Source: Tetracentron sinense
Lineage: Eukaryota > Streptophyta > Magnoliopsida > Trochodendrales > Trochodendraceae
Assembly (NCBI GenBank): GCA_015143295.1
Contig: CM026557.1
Location: 33,055,965 to 33,119,964 of the forward strand
Length of the DNA: 64,000 bases
Direction: 5' to 3'
A program made the translations under genes and the position numbers. Positions 10,809 to 22,604 of the stretch are shown here, in pieces. The stretch's first letter is position 1. Every line of letters starts with the position of its first letter. A model generated the notes under the pieces. The model searched no databases. It had not been told where the DNA came from and saw nothing but the letters and a program-made list of their open reading frames with translations.

Positions 10809-12875
10809 TAGGTTCTGTAGTTTTTGCCTATGCAGGCTCCACTGCAGCTGCTCCAGAAGCTTGGGACCTCCGCCATTGGTCCCTGGACCTTCCTAAATAC
10901 CCTTAATACCCCTGGGGGGTCTTCCACCTTCCTCTATAAAATCCACAACTCCCCCATGCAAAGAACAAGCTTTTCACCTACGTCCAAACCCTGCCAAGTT
11001 GTATCCAACCCCCCTGAAGCCTCACCAGCCACTTCGGTTGAGTCCCAGGCCTCTCTAGGCTACCATAGTCCTGCACCAGGTCCCCTAGGTCAGCTCGGGT
11101 CACCACTAGACAGCCACCACCACCACAGTCACTGTGTTAAGGGTAGGGACTGTCCCTCACCCTCCTCCCTTGTGTTTTACAGTGTAAGGGACCCCTGGTC
11201 CTGATCCAGGGGTCCCATTTGTTGTTTCTTTCACGTACAGCAGCTGCCACAGCCGAGGACAGGGGTCCCCCACCTTCACCATGGGTGTGGGGAACTCCCT
11301 AGAGGCTAGGCTCGGGTTCAAGACCTTCCCCCCATTCTTGGAACATCACTCGTAGGGTCTAGGGGTCCCTCAGTCCTTGAGGGTACCCTTGGACTCGTCT
11401 TGGTGCAGCCCACAGTGGCAAAAATGAATTTTTTTATATCTGCTAGTGGTCGGTAATCTCAGTACCGACCATATAAAAAAAGAACTGAAAACCCTCTGGT
11501 CGGCACTTCTATTACCGACATACTCTTTCATCAAGCAAAGCAGGCTGTCGATAATAGGTTTACCGATATTTTGAGACCTTTTTACAGTGGTTTCGGGCCC
11601 TTGTGAAGCCCACATGCCTTGTGCCCTGGGGCCTAACAGTAGCTTTTTAGAAAGCTCTTGACCCCCTCTTGCTCTCTGCAAAATTTCAGGACCAAAGGCC
11701 AAGCCTAACCATGGTTAGCAAGGCTCCAAACTTGGGTTAGTACACTGAGCAGACTGTCGGCAGTTGAACTGCCGACCTTACAGTATTTGTTTTTGCAAAC
11801 TTTGGGCCCCTGTGGGACCCACACCTGGCCTATTCAGAGGCTGCCACCTGGTCCATTGGAAAGAGTGCACTCCATGCTATCTTACCACGCCTTTATTTTA
11901 CCCAGGGGAGATTCATAACTACAATTACACCATCTCAAACCCTGGTTAAAAAATTACAGAAATGGAGGTAATCCTATTAATTCCATTTTGAAATTTTTTG
12001 ATTTTGGGCTTTGTAAAGGGCCCGAACCTGGTAGGAGGCCACTCTAGGCCCTGCCATACTATTTGGGCTCATTTTTGACTGAGCATGACCCTTAACCATG
12101 ACTAAAACGGCCCCCAGTTAACGTTTAACCATGGTTAAGCACCACTTAACCCCACAAAAATATGAAAAAATCCCTAAAAATCTATAAAAATACAAAAGAC
12201 CAAAATATTAACTCTTGAACTTTTTTAACCCTGGTTAGCAACCCTAACCATGGTTAACATCCTCTTAACCCCGGTTAGCAACCCTAACCCTCGGTTAACA
12301 CCTCACTTTACCTCCGGGCTTCATCTTAGGCTTACCGGGCCTCATCCTTGGCCTACTAGGCCTCACCCTAGTCTACCTGACTACCCCTCGGCCTACCGGG
12401 CCTAATCCTTTGCATATTGACCAACCTCGATAGCAAAACCCTAATCTACCGGATTAGGTCCATTAGCCGCCTTTGGTGCACACACACACGCTCCCTCGCC
12501 TTAGCACGGGCTCAAGTGCTAGAACTACGCTCGGTCTGATCTCACCCCAACGTGAGTACGTACGCAGCCCAACACGGGCCCGACCCTAGTTAGCTTTTAC
12601 TTTCTTCCAGTTAGTATTAAATTAAACACTTTGGCATTCAATTAATCTTGAACTAATTTTGGCTTAAACCTAGCAAGTAGGGAACCACCATGTGTGGAAG
12701 TGGCGGGGTGCATAACCCCTTCCCCGAACTTAACCAAACTTCTTACCCCGATCCCTGATCGCCGACCAAGCCTTGTCCAACATTTCCTATGGACTTATCC
12801 CTTCTGAATTAATAAGTGACGACTCTCAATTTCCCGTGAGACACATTTTCCCGAGGGAGTGAAATCTCGTGCTCA
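10809..12875 (+). repeat. 5' LTR of element D, missing its first ~540 bp
   Basis: It matches 25757-27821 of the 3' LTR almost base for base and ends GTGCTCA seven bases before the PBS. U3-like part: hairpin GGTCGGTA...TACCGACC with TATAAAAA just after it (about 11447-11478), and a perfect hairpin GTCGGCAGTT/AACTGCCGAC at about 11757-11777. Further 3' (about 12100-12300) are repeated TTAACCATGGTTAA-type palindromes. ORFs inside it recur only because the LTR is duplicated. Confidence 0.9.
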
Positions 12876-12881
12876 CTGCTC

Positions 12882-12899
12882 TGGCGACTCCACTGGGGA
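12882..12899 (+). other. Primer-binding site of element D
   Basis: TGGCGACTCCACTGGGGA follows the 5' LTR. PBSs of this type are used by Ogre-like elements; the primer is probably a tRNA-Arg, from memory and not checked. Confidence 0.7.
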
Positions 12900-13741
12900 A
12901 TGGTACAAGGTTCAACCCTGAACCTAGGTTTAAGCCAAAATAAACCTCAAAATTAATCAAATGCCTTAGTGTTTAACTTAATACTAATCCATTTTATACC
13001 TCTTTGTTGATTTGTGTACTGTGCATTTCATCCATGTCATAATAGTGTAATCGAATCCGATACCTATTAGTCAGCTTATTACGCTAACGGCCGTTGGATG
13101 ATGATCCTCGGTGTTAGTGGCTTAAAAGTTTTAGAGGTCTGCGAAACTTGCCTGCAGGGTGATGATCCTCAGGAAACGGTTTTGAACGCTCCCGCTTACA
13201 CCAATCATCTCTTTTCAGGTATGTTCTATACTGGGGAGTAGCATATACGGTGTTAAGTGACCCCCCCATCCTTAGGAACACTTACATACACCTGCATGCA
13301 TACATTTAGCCTAGGCTAGGGTATAATCTACAAGCAGTCCAATCTGGACCCTAACCTGCTTGCACCCTATACCTGTATTCATCTTGGTTGGCTATCCGGG
13401 TACTTTACCCGAGTAATCACCCATCCAGAGGCATGTACTAAGCCTTACTTGTGCTTGTAATAACACACATCTGACCCCGTGTCCTGATATAGCATTTGGG
13501 GTTCAAATCCCAGGCGGATAGGCCTTCTCCAGGCCTACCCCTAGCCTTGACCTGATAGGCTCCTGGTTTCCAACAACCCGGTTAAAGCATGTCAGAACTC
13601 TATCCGACTGCCCTATCGGCTCACATGTGCCTTGTCACACCCAACCAAAATTGCATCATAAATTGCATAACCATCTTGCGTTTTTGCATTTTCACCTGCA
13701 TTACACAGTTACACTCATCGAGTCTGTCTTTGTTCAGATAA

Positions 13742-15523
13742 ATGACAGGTCCTTCATGGATCGTACAGACAACTGGTCAACCCTCGCGCCCAGTGCACTT
13801 GACTTTTGAGGGGGCATGTCGCCGAAAACTCCAAGAATCCGTAGAGGCCCTCACTGCTGGTCAGCGTTTGACTTGGGCCCAGCACTATTATTTGGGATCT
13901 GTCCTATACCTATCCATGGTTAACCCAGATCCGTGCCTTTTAAACGCCGTAATCCAGTGTTGAAGCCCATCGAATATGGTCTTTTGTTTCGGTAAGAACG
14001 GACTATGTCCGACCTTGAAAGAAATTCAACGCATTCTGAGGTTAAACATGGACGGTGATGCCATAGTACCACGCTACAAGACAAATTACTAGGCAGACCT
14101 ATCAAGGTTTTTGCATTTTAAGCCTGCCTGCTTGCAGCCCAGTCCTAACGGCACTTTTGACTGGATCCCTGTGTAGTCTTCGCAGAGATTGTACCGTTCC
14201 AAGTGGAACCCTGACCGGTTCATAGCAGAACTTCCCAGTCTCAACGCCTTTACACTGATAGCTGTATCTCAGTTGATATTCCCGAGATGCCGCACACTTG
14301 TAGAATCAGTACTGGTTGGGATCATCGGGGACATCTGTGGTTCCGGAACTATTGTACCGGTCATCTTGGCAGAGCTTTTTAGGGCTCTCAATCAGGCAGC
14401 AGACCATCGGAAGGGCATCTTCTATGCCAGCACACCACTGCTGCACCTCTGGTTGGTCTCACACCTGCCAACGATCATAGCTATATCGGACAACCTCCGT
14501 GAAGCTTACAACATACCTCGAAAGATCTCTCAAAGTCAGGGGCCGATTGTAACCACCGACATCTGGAAGTTCTACCAGCTTCTCTAGAACCTGACAGAGG
14601 AGGACATCGTATGGCAGTGCGAGTGGCTAGTCGTGCCAAGACTACCTCATGTCGTCATTTCAGGGAGACGGTGCATGATCCTCGCCGGTCTTACAGGCTT
14701 TACAGCCTATGTACCACTCAGAGTCCTTCGCCAGTTTGGACTCCCTCAGTGCATTCCAGTCTTAGACCGGCAGGGAAATGATTTTACCGACTTCACAGTG
14801 CATTCTGAGCGCCTCACCGGACTATTCTAGTCCAGTTGGCGAACCTCCAGGCGAGATTGGTGGCCAAACTTCATGGTCACAACAGGACCATCTACAGATG
14901 CAGCGTACCGGCTTTGGGTGGAAGATCCTGACATTCCATCCCCCATGCCTGCACCTAGGGAACTACCCACCCCAGTCTCAGCACCATCACAGGGCACCAT
15001 ACCCTTAGCTAAGACAGTAGTCCCCTGGATCGACATCTTCATGGAGAGACAGCTCCACATTCAAATGAAAGAACAGCGGCTTCGGAAAGCCCGACAGGCA
15101 TTCAGGGTACAAGAAGCGGAACAGGACCGCGAACTCCAGGTCAGACAAGAGCAGGTCCAGTACCTCGAATAAACAGTCCATTCTTACCAGAAGAAGCAGA
15201 GAGGTGATGCCAAAGAGACAGCTGTTCTCTGAGCACAGTTGCACTTCTATCAGGAACAGCTTGAAAGTGCAAAAATGGAGATGACCAACCGTATCCGACA
15301 GTTTGGATACCGGATGTATGGCGCTACAAAATCTCTCGTTAATATGGAGGTTAGGTCACATCGCTCCAGCAGCAGATCATGGACCTTGAGGGCATCCCCC
15401 GACCACTTGACTTTGCGATCCCAGATGGGCTTGCCTAGGATCGAGTCTTTTTCTTTCTTTGAGTCACACAGTCTTGTACTCACCGCACCATTCCCATGCA
15501 TCAATAGAAAATCCTTTTTCTAG
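13742..15523 (+). pseudogene. Extra ORF upstream of gag (Tat/Ogre ORF1)
   Basis: One frame runs 1.78 kb, interrupted only by seven stops (13961, 14090, 14174, 14585, 14828, 15170, 15230), with no frameshift needed. The N-terminal third reads QRLTWAQHYYLGSVLYLSMV, then CFGKNGLCPTLKEIQRIL, like the unassigned ORF1 of Ogre elements. The middle is hydrophobic (LNAFTLIAVSQLIFPRC; IVPVILAELFRALNQA). The end is a charged, probably coiled-coil region rich in Gln, Glu and Arg (about 15010-15300). Its function is unknown. Each stop is one transition away from Gln, Arg or Trp (TGA at 13961 lies where family proteins seem to have Trp). Its length and place before gag are typical of the lineage. Confidence 0.7.
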
Positions 15524-15552
15524 CATCATCTCTCCTATCTTCATGCATATTC

Positions 15553-17300
15553 ATGGTTAATCGTTGCATCTTTTCAGTTTGTATGAGTCGATCCATGACT
15601 TGTTTTATGACTGCGATTCTCGCAGACGTCACAGAAGCAGTCCTGACCGAGATTCCAGTCACGGAGCTAGTACCCTACAGGCCTCCATCTGAGAGCAGCT
15701 CAGAAGTAATGGCAGAACCATTGGATCATCAACAGAGAATCGATGAGCTTGTACAGTCACATGACCGAGACATTGTTGCTATGCAGAACAAGCTAGACCG
15801 AGTCCTGGAATCCCTGAACATTCTACTTGGTACCCGAACCGGAGAACCCTTTGACTGGATCCCCACAGAAAACCCTGATCAGCCTCGTCTAGAGCCACAT
15901 CAGCCTATCCCAATCGTCATTTCTAATCCCAGACCCGCAACAAGCGGAGGAGAAGCGGAGTTTGATTAGTATGAGGAACAGCCAAGGGCCTCACATGTCC
16001 ACCAGGACAGGCCATCTTCATCCAACCCTACACTATCCCTCAAAGATCAGCATGAAGAGATCAAGCAGATGAAGGAGGAGATGAGAAGGATGAGAGGGGC
16101 ATCTGCCAACCCCGCTTTATCTCTAGAGGATCTGACATTCTCATCAGGGCATGCTGTTCCCCCAAGCTTCAAAGTCCCAGACTTTGACAAATATGACGGG
16201 CTCTGGCTGTCCGAGACAACACCTGCAAATATACCTGGGGGACATGCTCCTGTACAACAAGAATTAGCCGTTGTTGATCCAGTACTTCCAGAAGAGTCTG
16301 AAGGGGGCAACTCTTACCTGGTGGATGTCCATTGACAAGTAGAGAGTCAAGAACTGGCAGGATGCCATGGACATGTTCGTGGAACAGTACTCTTTCAACC
16401 AAGAGCTTCGACCACAGTGGAGCCAATGTGGAACAAATGAGCCAGAGGAATAATGAAACATTCCTAGAATATGCCTCCCGCTGGAGGGCAATGGCTGCAA
16501 AAGTCTCCACTCCTATCCCTAAGGAGGACCTAGCAAGTATCTTTATGGACACTCTAAAGTAGCCCTATTCGACCCTGATGGTCACTCTACCAGTCGTAGA
16601 CTTCGGTACAAGTGTCAAGACAGGTGCCCATATCGAGACAGCGATACAGAGTGGTGCCATCCATTCCAATCTTGGGCTCGATCCTCCGAGAACAGCGGCA
16701 GCTTCTACAAGCAGGAACAGTGGTCCCCGTGACCAGAAGAGAAAAGAGAACGTCAATTTGGTGGCTTCCGCAGCACCTATCAGACTACCGGCTCCGGCAG
16801 CTCAGCAAAAGCCAGCACCAGGGAACACCTGACAGGCTAAACAAAACCAGGGGCAGCCTCATCCCATCAGAAAATTTACTCCTCTCCCCTATACCCTCAG
16901 TCAACTTCTTGACTTCCTAACCAAACAGGGTCTTCTCGAACTAAGAGGCCCTACCCCTCTCCTTCCACCCGACAAATAGGGCAAAAATTATGATGCTAAC
17001 CAACACTGTGCCTTTCACCGAGGCCCAGGCCATGCAACGGATTACTGCATTAGCCTGAAGTGCGTCATCCAGGATCTTCTAGATGCAGACAGGGTTGAGT
17101 TGGCTCCCGGAAACACCAGTATCAATCAGATGCCACTGCCCTTACACAATAACCAAATCAATTTCATTGATTGGGTAGAGCTCGGGGCAGGGCATTCGAG
17201 ACCTTCCGCACCCGCAGTTCGGGATGGCATCATCAGGCCCTTTTACCACCCACCGGTCATAATCCCTCTCCCTCAGTTAAACATCTAAGCCATCCAGGTC
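15553..17300 (+). pseudogene. Gag of element D, frameshifted
   Basis: Begins near LADVTEAVLTEIPVTELV, continues through a charged stretch (HEEIKQMKEEMRRMRG) to the capsid-like start FKVPDFDKYDG (about 16190). After a frameshift come GATLTWW and WQDAMDMFVEQYSF, then in another frame NETFLEYASRWRAMAAKV. At about 17008-17050 a zinc-knuckle-like CAFHRGPGHATDYC is present. Several frame changes and stops (for example 15967, 16333, 16560, 16830) break it. Gag packages the element RNA. A strong acceptor-like TTGCATCTTTTCAG lies at about 15565-15578 near its start, so another intron is possible but unproven. Confidence 0.75.
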
Positions 17301-17579
17301 CCAGCATAATTTCCCGCTCTCGATCCAGACAGAGAGCAAATTGTCTACACTATTCCTTATCCCGCCAACTGGCCCACAACCTCCGCTCAAGCCTCCACAT
17401 CTTCTGGCCCAGTCAAGATCCCCTACATCCCATCTGAGCCTTTCAGCCTAAACCATGTACCCGCCCCTCGTTCTCTTATCTTGGAGAGCGAATACATAGC
17501 CAACCTTACTCGATCTGGCTGGGTGTAGCAGTCTCCAGCAGCGGAGCTGGTAAAAGAAAAGGCGAAAGACAAGGCAGGG

Positions 17580-18775
17580 GTGTCAGACCCAGAGAAAGAG
17601 GCAGTGGACTCAACTCTCCTGCTAAAAATCCTAGAGAATGCAGAAGAGTTCAACATCACCCAACAGTTGGGTAAGACTCAGGCACAGATCTCTATTCTCA
17701 GTCTTCTCTTGACATCCGAGCATCACAGGAAGCAGCTCCTGCGGGTATTTAACAATGCCCATGTCACACTAGACATCTCGCCCGAGAAATTGGGCCAGAT
17801 GGTGGGGCAGGTACTCGAGTCAAGAATCATCTCTTTCACAGAAGAGGAGATACTCGACGGAGACAGGGACCACACCCGGGCACTCTACATTACAGTTCAG
17901 TGTATGGACAGAACTCTTTCCTCAGTACTCATCGACAATGGCTCCAGCCTGAACGTCTGCACACTGTCCACTCTGCAGAGCCTGGGCTTGGACCTCAGCT
18001 AAGTTAAGAAGAGGCCCATGACCATCAGGGTGTTTGACAACACCACCCGGCAGAACTTAGGGGATATAGACTTGACCATTGGGGTCGGACTAGCGCAGTT
18101 TTTAACAAACTTCCAGGTCGTGAATGTGCCAGCCTCATTCACCTTGCTCTTGGGAAGGCCATGGATCCACACGGTCGGAGCCATTCCCTCCTCCTTGTAT
18201 CAAAGGATCAAATTTATTCAGGATGACCACCTAGTCATCGTTCGTTTTGAGGAGTTGGCAAGTTCCTTAGGAGACATACAAGAGCTAGGACAGGGTTTAG
18301 CCTTTATGTCGTTCCAGCTCGAGCAAGTCAGTTCCATCTCCCAGGTGGAAGAGCTCAGTAAGAAAACAGTGCCACCGTTTGTCAAGATGATGGCCAAAAT
18401 GAACTACCTGCCGGGACAAGGCCTCGGGGCCAGGAATCAGGGCATGAAGAAGAAATACGTGTCTCCTCACTACACTTCACCGTTCGGGCTGGGATACAAG
18501 CCCCGGTACGAGGACTATCTCTCAAAACTAACCCGAAAGAGCAAACAGTCGGCAAAACCCGAGCCCCGACCCCATATTTCTGTGAGCTTCCCCGAGGGAA
18601 TCTTCGAAACCTATCCAGAAACTTCCCTTGCACCATTGCTAACCTACCTTACCCCCAACCCAGCACAGAATCTTCAGGGATTCTAGAACCAGAAGTCTTC
18701 AGCGTCGCCCAGATGTTCGAAGAGCTAGCTGTCAGAGATGCAGAATCAGACGCAAACTATTCAGTGGGAGAATAG
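17580..18775 (+). pseudogene. Protease region of element D, with G-patch-like motif
   Basis: The frame from 17580 ends at 18002 after the retropepsin site VLIDNGSSLNVC (DNG in place of DTG, as is common in Tat elements). The next frame (18018-18686) continues with FTLLLGRPWIHTVGAIPSS, the second protease motif. A glycine-rich NYLPGQGLGARNQG (about 18400) resembles a G-patch, which occurs after protease in some retroelements. After one more frame change a segment (VAQMFEELAVRD) runs to a TAG at 18773-18775, immediately before the candidate intron donor. The breaks at 18000 and about 18675 make it inactive. Confidence 0.8.
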
Positions 18776-19203
18776 GTTTGCACCCTCTCCAATAGTGCAG
18801 AAGCATCCTGCAGTCGCCGACTACTGATCTGTTGGTGGACCAAGGCTCTTACCGTCGAGGCCGCTCAGGGCCGGGGCAAGCACAGTGCAGGGAAGGTTGG
18901 TTCGAACGAGCAGTGATCCAGCATCATCCCCTTTATTCTCTTAATCTATCTCTCTTTTGCTCCCATTGCAAAATCCAAAAGTGTCAGCCATCTGTAGGCC
19001 CCTTTTTGTCAGAGTCATTTTGTAAACAGTCCACTTTTTATCAATGAAATCTGGAATTTTGACTCAAAAACATGTTTTCAAAAAGCATTTGTATCGGCTG
19101 ATGATGAAATCACACAGACTCTTCCCCTGGAAAGCCTAGTGTCCTGAAGCCAACATAAACATAAAATCATAAACATGCTAAACTGAGCTTAATGATTTGC
19201 CAG
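18776..19203 (+). other. Candidate spliceosomal intron between protease and RT of element D
   Basis: A 428-bp T-rich segment starts GTTTGC after AATAG and ends GATTTGCCAG before GAAATC, with a branch-point-like GCTTAAT about 20 bp upstream of the acceptor. It contains no domain sequence. Its length is not a multiple of three, and its removal puts the upstream frame (ending VGE plus TAG, perhaps once CAG) into phase with the RT frame starting EITSDKAIPE. An intron at this position is known for Ogre elements. Splicing here is inferred. Confidence 0.6.
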
Positions 19204-20880
19204 GAAATCACCTCTGACAAGGCTATCCCTGAAACCCTCCTTGAGCTTTCAGAAGTTGGGTATGACTCAGAGCAGGATGAGGAACCGCCTTAGGAGATAC
19301 TGGACCTCCTTGAACACAGGGAAGGGCTCCTGTAATCCAACATTGAGGACACCGAGACAGTCAACCTGGGATCTGCAGACAATCCTCAGCTAGTTAAGAT
19401 CGGTACAACCATGAGCTTGCAGCAGAAAGCAGACATGATTTGCTTCCTAAAGAGTTATAGTGACGTCTTTGCCTGGTCATACGTAGACATGCCCGGCCTG
19501 GACCTAGCCTTGGTAGTGCACAGACTACCCCTGAACCCTGACATTAGACCAGTTAAGTAGAAACTGAGGCGGATGAGGCCCGAGTGGTCACAGAAGGTCA
19601 AGGAAGAAGTTGAAAAGTAGATCAGTGCAGGCTTCTTGGTAGTAGCAAACTACCCAGAGTGGTTGGCCAAAATTATGCCAGTGCCCAAAAAGGACGGCAA
19701 GGTCCGGATGTGCATCGATTACCAGAACCTGAACAAGGCCAGTCCCGGATAACTTCCCTCTCCCGCACATCGACATCCTGATCGACAATACTGCTGGGCA
19801 CGAGACACTCTCATTCATGGATGGTTTCTCTAGATACAACCAGATCAGGATGACAGAGGAAGACATGGAGAAAACCTCCTTCATAACACCTTGGGGCACA
19901 TTCTGCTACAAGGTCATGCCTTTTGGACTTAAGAATGCAGGGGCAACCTATCAGAGGGCCATGACAGCTCTTTTCCAAGACATGATCCACAAGATAGCTG
20001 AAATTTATGTGGAGGACATGATCGTCAAATCTCCGACTGCCTGGCAGCACCAAGAAGATCTGAAGAGACTCTGTGATGGATTCAGAGAGTACGGCCTAAG
20101 ACTGAATCCGGCCAAATGCATCTTTGGAGCCTCATTAGGAAAGCTCCTTGGCTTCATAGTCAGCAAGAGAGGCATTGAGATCGATCCAGCTAAATCCAGA
20201 GTTATCATCGAAATGCCAGCCCCCCAAACTGAAAAGAAGATCCGCGGTTTCCTGGGCAGAATTCAGTACATCAGTCGGTTCATCTCTCAGCTAACCCTGA
20301 TATGTAAGTCGATCTTTAAGCTTCTCCGGAAGAACACACCGACTGTCTGGACAGCAGAATGTCAAGAGGCCTTTAACAGGATAAAGCAGTATCTTCTCAA
20401 TCCTCCAGTACTAGTGCCTCCTACACCTGGACGGCCCCTACTACTCTATATCTCCTTGTAAGAAACCTCCATGGGGTACGTCCTAGCACAACATAACGAG
20501 ACAGGCAGAACAGAGCAAGCCATCTACTACATCAGTAAGCGCCTGCTAGAGTACGAAGAGCGATACAACCCTCTCGAGAAAACATGCCTGGCACTGGTCT
20601 GGGCTACTCAGCGTCTTCGGCATTATTTGCTTTCCTACCCGGTAATCCTGATCTCCCGGATGGATCCATTGAAGTATCTACTGGAAAAGCCAGCCACCAC
20701 CAGAAGGACTGCCCGATGGCTTATGATGTTGTCTGAATTCGACATCACACACATGACACAGAAGTCAATCAAAGGGCAGGCCATAGCAGATCACCTCGCC
20801 CACAGTCCGACCCAGGATTACGTGTCTATACACGATCAGTTTCCAGATGAAGCCGTCCTGTACACAGAAGCAGACGAGTA
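19204..20880 (+). pseudogene. Reverse transcriptase and first RNase H of element D
   Basis: From 19204 the frame reads EITSDKAIPE, then FAWSYVDMPGLD, KLRRMRPEWSQKVKEEVEK, PVPKKDGKVRMCIDYQNLN (RT fingers). After a frameshift near 19745 come GFSRYNQIRMTEEDMEKT, ITPWGTFCYKVMPFGLKNAG and the catalytic loop, which reads YVEDMIVKS instead of YVDD. RNase H follows (GYVLAQHN; YNPLEKTCLALVWATQRLR; the ADHLA end). In-frame stops at 19291, 19333, 19558, 19618 and 20459 break it. RT makes element cDNA and RNase H removes the RNA template. The Asp-to-Glu change alone would probably harm catalysis. Confidence 0.88.
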
Positions 20881-20881
20881 A

Positions 20882-21346
20882 GAATACTTTGGCTGAGAGT
20901 TGTACTTTGACGGAGCTGCCAACAATCACGGGAACGGTGTAGGAGCAGTCCTGATCTCACCTAAGGGAGCACACCTCCCTATCTCAGTCAAACTAAAGTT
21001 CAGATGCTCCAACAATGAAGCGGAGTATGAGGCGTGCATAGCTGGTCTGAAAGAAGCCCTAGGCATCGAAATCGAGGAGATAGACGTCTATGGTGACTCA
21101 TCTTTGGTAATTTTTCAAGCAAACGAATCTTGGACCATCCGAGAAGCCAGGCTGGTCCAGTACTTAGCCTACCTCAACTTGCTGATTACTCAGTTCAGGA
21201 GAATCACATCCAGTCACAGATCCTGGAATCACAACAGATTTGCCGATGCACTAGCCACTCTTGCCTCTATGGTTCAAATCCCCAGGGGCATCATGCTCTG
21301 GCCGATTAAAATTCAGCAACAGGATCAGCCTGCCTATTGTCTCTAA
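20882..21346 (+). pseudogene. Second (archaeal-type) RNase H of element D
   Basis: After the first RNase H, the frame holds another RNase H fold: LYFDGAANNHGNGVGAV, then CSNNEAEYEACIAGLKEAL, VYGDSSLVI and RFADALATLAS, supplying the four acidic residues (D, E, D, D). A second, archaeal-like RNase H is a known acquisition of the Tat lineage. It lies between RT and integrase and is open for about 148 codons, with a stop before (20895) and after (21344). It would act as part of the polyprotein, not alone. Confidence 0.85.
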
Positions 21347-22604
21347 CTAGATGCAGTCACAGACAACAAGCCTTGGTATGTAGACATCAAGCAGTACCTC
21401 GAGGACGGGACCTTCCCTCTTGATGCTACCAAAACAAATCATCGGGCAATCTGAAGGCTGGCTATTCAGTTCTTCCTGTCAGGGGAAGTCTTGTATAAGA
21501 GATCACCAAACTTGGTTTGGCTCAGATGCCTAGACACCAGTGAAGCAGCAAAGGTAGTCGAAGAGGTTCACGGAGGAACCTGCGGCCCACACATGAACGG
21601 GTTGATGCTCTCCAGGAAAATTCTCAGGCTGACTGCTGCAGGCATGTACAGAAGTGCCACCAGTGCCAAATCTATGCTGACAGAGTCAATGCACCACCGA
21701 TAAGGCTGCACAATCTGACTGATCCCTGGCTATTCTCTGCCTGAGGCATCGACGTCATCGGACCTATAGCTCCGAAAGCATCTAACGGTCATCGATTCAT
21801 CCAGGTTGTAATCGATTACTTTACAAAATGGGTCGAGGCAGCCTCTGATGCCAATGTGACAGCCTCCGTGGTTCAACGCTTTCTGAGAAGGGATATCATC
21901 TACCGATACGGTGTTCCATTTGAGATTGTGACAGACAATGCTCTTAACTTCTGCAATAACTTCTGCAACAAGGGGTGACAGATCTCTGCCAGAAATTCAA
22001 GATACAACATCACAATTTCACTCCATACAGGCCTCAGACCAATGGTGCAGTGGAAGTAGCCAACAAAAACTTGAAGAAGATCATTGAAAAGATGGCAACC
22101 AATGACTCTGCATGGTATGAGATGCTCCCATACGCACTCATGGCCTACAGAGCGTCCATCAGAATTTTGACAGGGGCAACATCCTTCTCTCTGGCCTATG
22201 GTATGGAAGCAGTCCTCCCCATCGAAGTAGAGATTCCATCACTCCGGGTATTAATGGAAGCAGAAGTCTCAGAAACAGAATGGGTACAGACCCGGTTTGA
22301 ACAGTTGAACTTGATTGAAGAGCGGCGACTGAAAGCCATCAATCATTCTCAGGCCTATCAGAGGCGTATGGCAAGAGCATTCAACAAAAGAGTCAAACCT
22401 CGCAGCCCTGAAGTCAGTGACCTGGTTCTCCGGAAAGTGTTACCAAACCGCCCTGATCCTAGGGGCAAATTTACTTCAAATTACGAAGGCCCATACATCG
22501 TCCGAGACAAATTCTCAGGTGGCACCCTTCGACTCAGACGTATGGATGACGAAGATCTCCCCGAGCCCGTCAACATGGACAAAGTCAAACGATACTACGC
22601 TTAG
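21347..22604 (+). pseudogene. Integrase of element D, broken
   Basis: The zinc-binding part lies around VVEEVHGGTCGPHMNG (about 21555) and, after a frame change, KCHQCQIYADRVN. The DDE core reads GIDVIGPIAP (Asp), VTDNALNFCN (Asp) and, after a frameshift at about 21975, YRPQTNGAVEVANKNL (Glu). The last frame (21975-22604) is open to the C-terminus and ends MDKVKRYYA with a normal stop, carrying the KFTSNYEGPYIV segment. Stops at 21344, 21452 and 21742 and two frameshifts inactivate it. The catalytic acids are all visible. Confidence 0.85.

Noticed and set aside
10824..11204. 126-aa and similar ORFs at 10824-11204 and 25755-26150
   Set aside because: They recur only because they lie in the two LTRs of element D, and have no domain.
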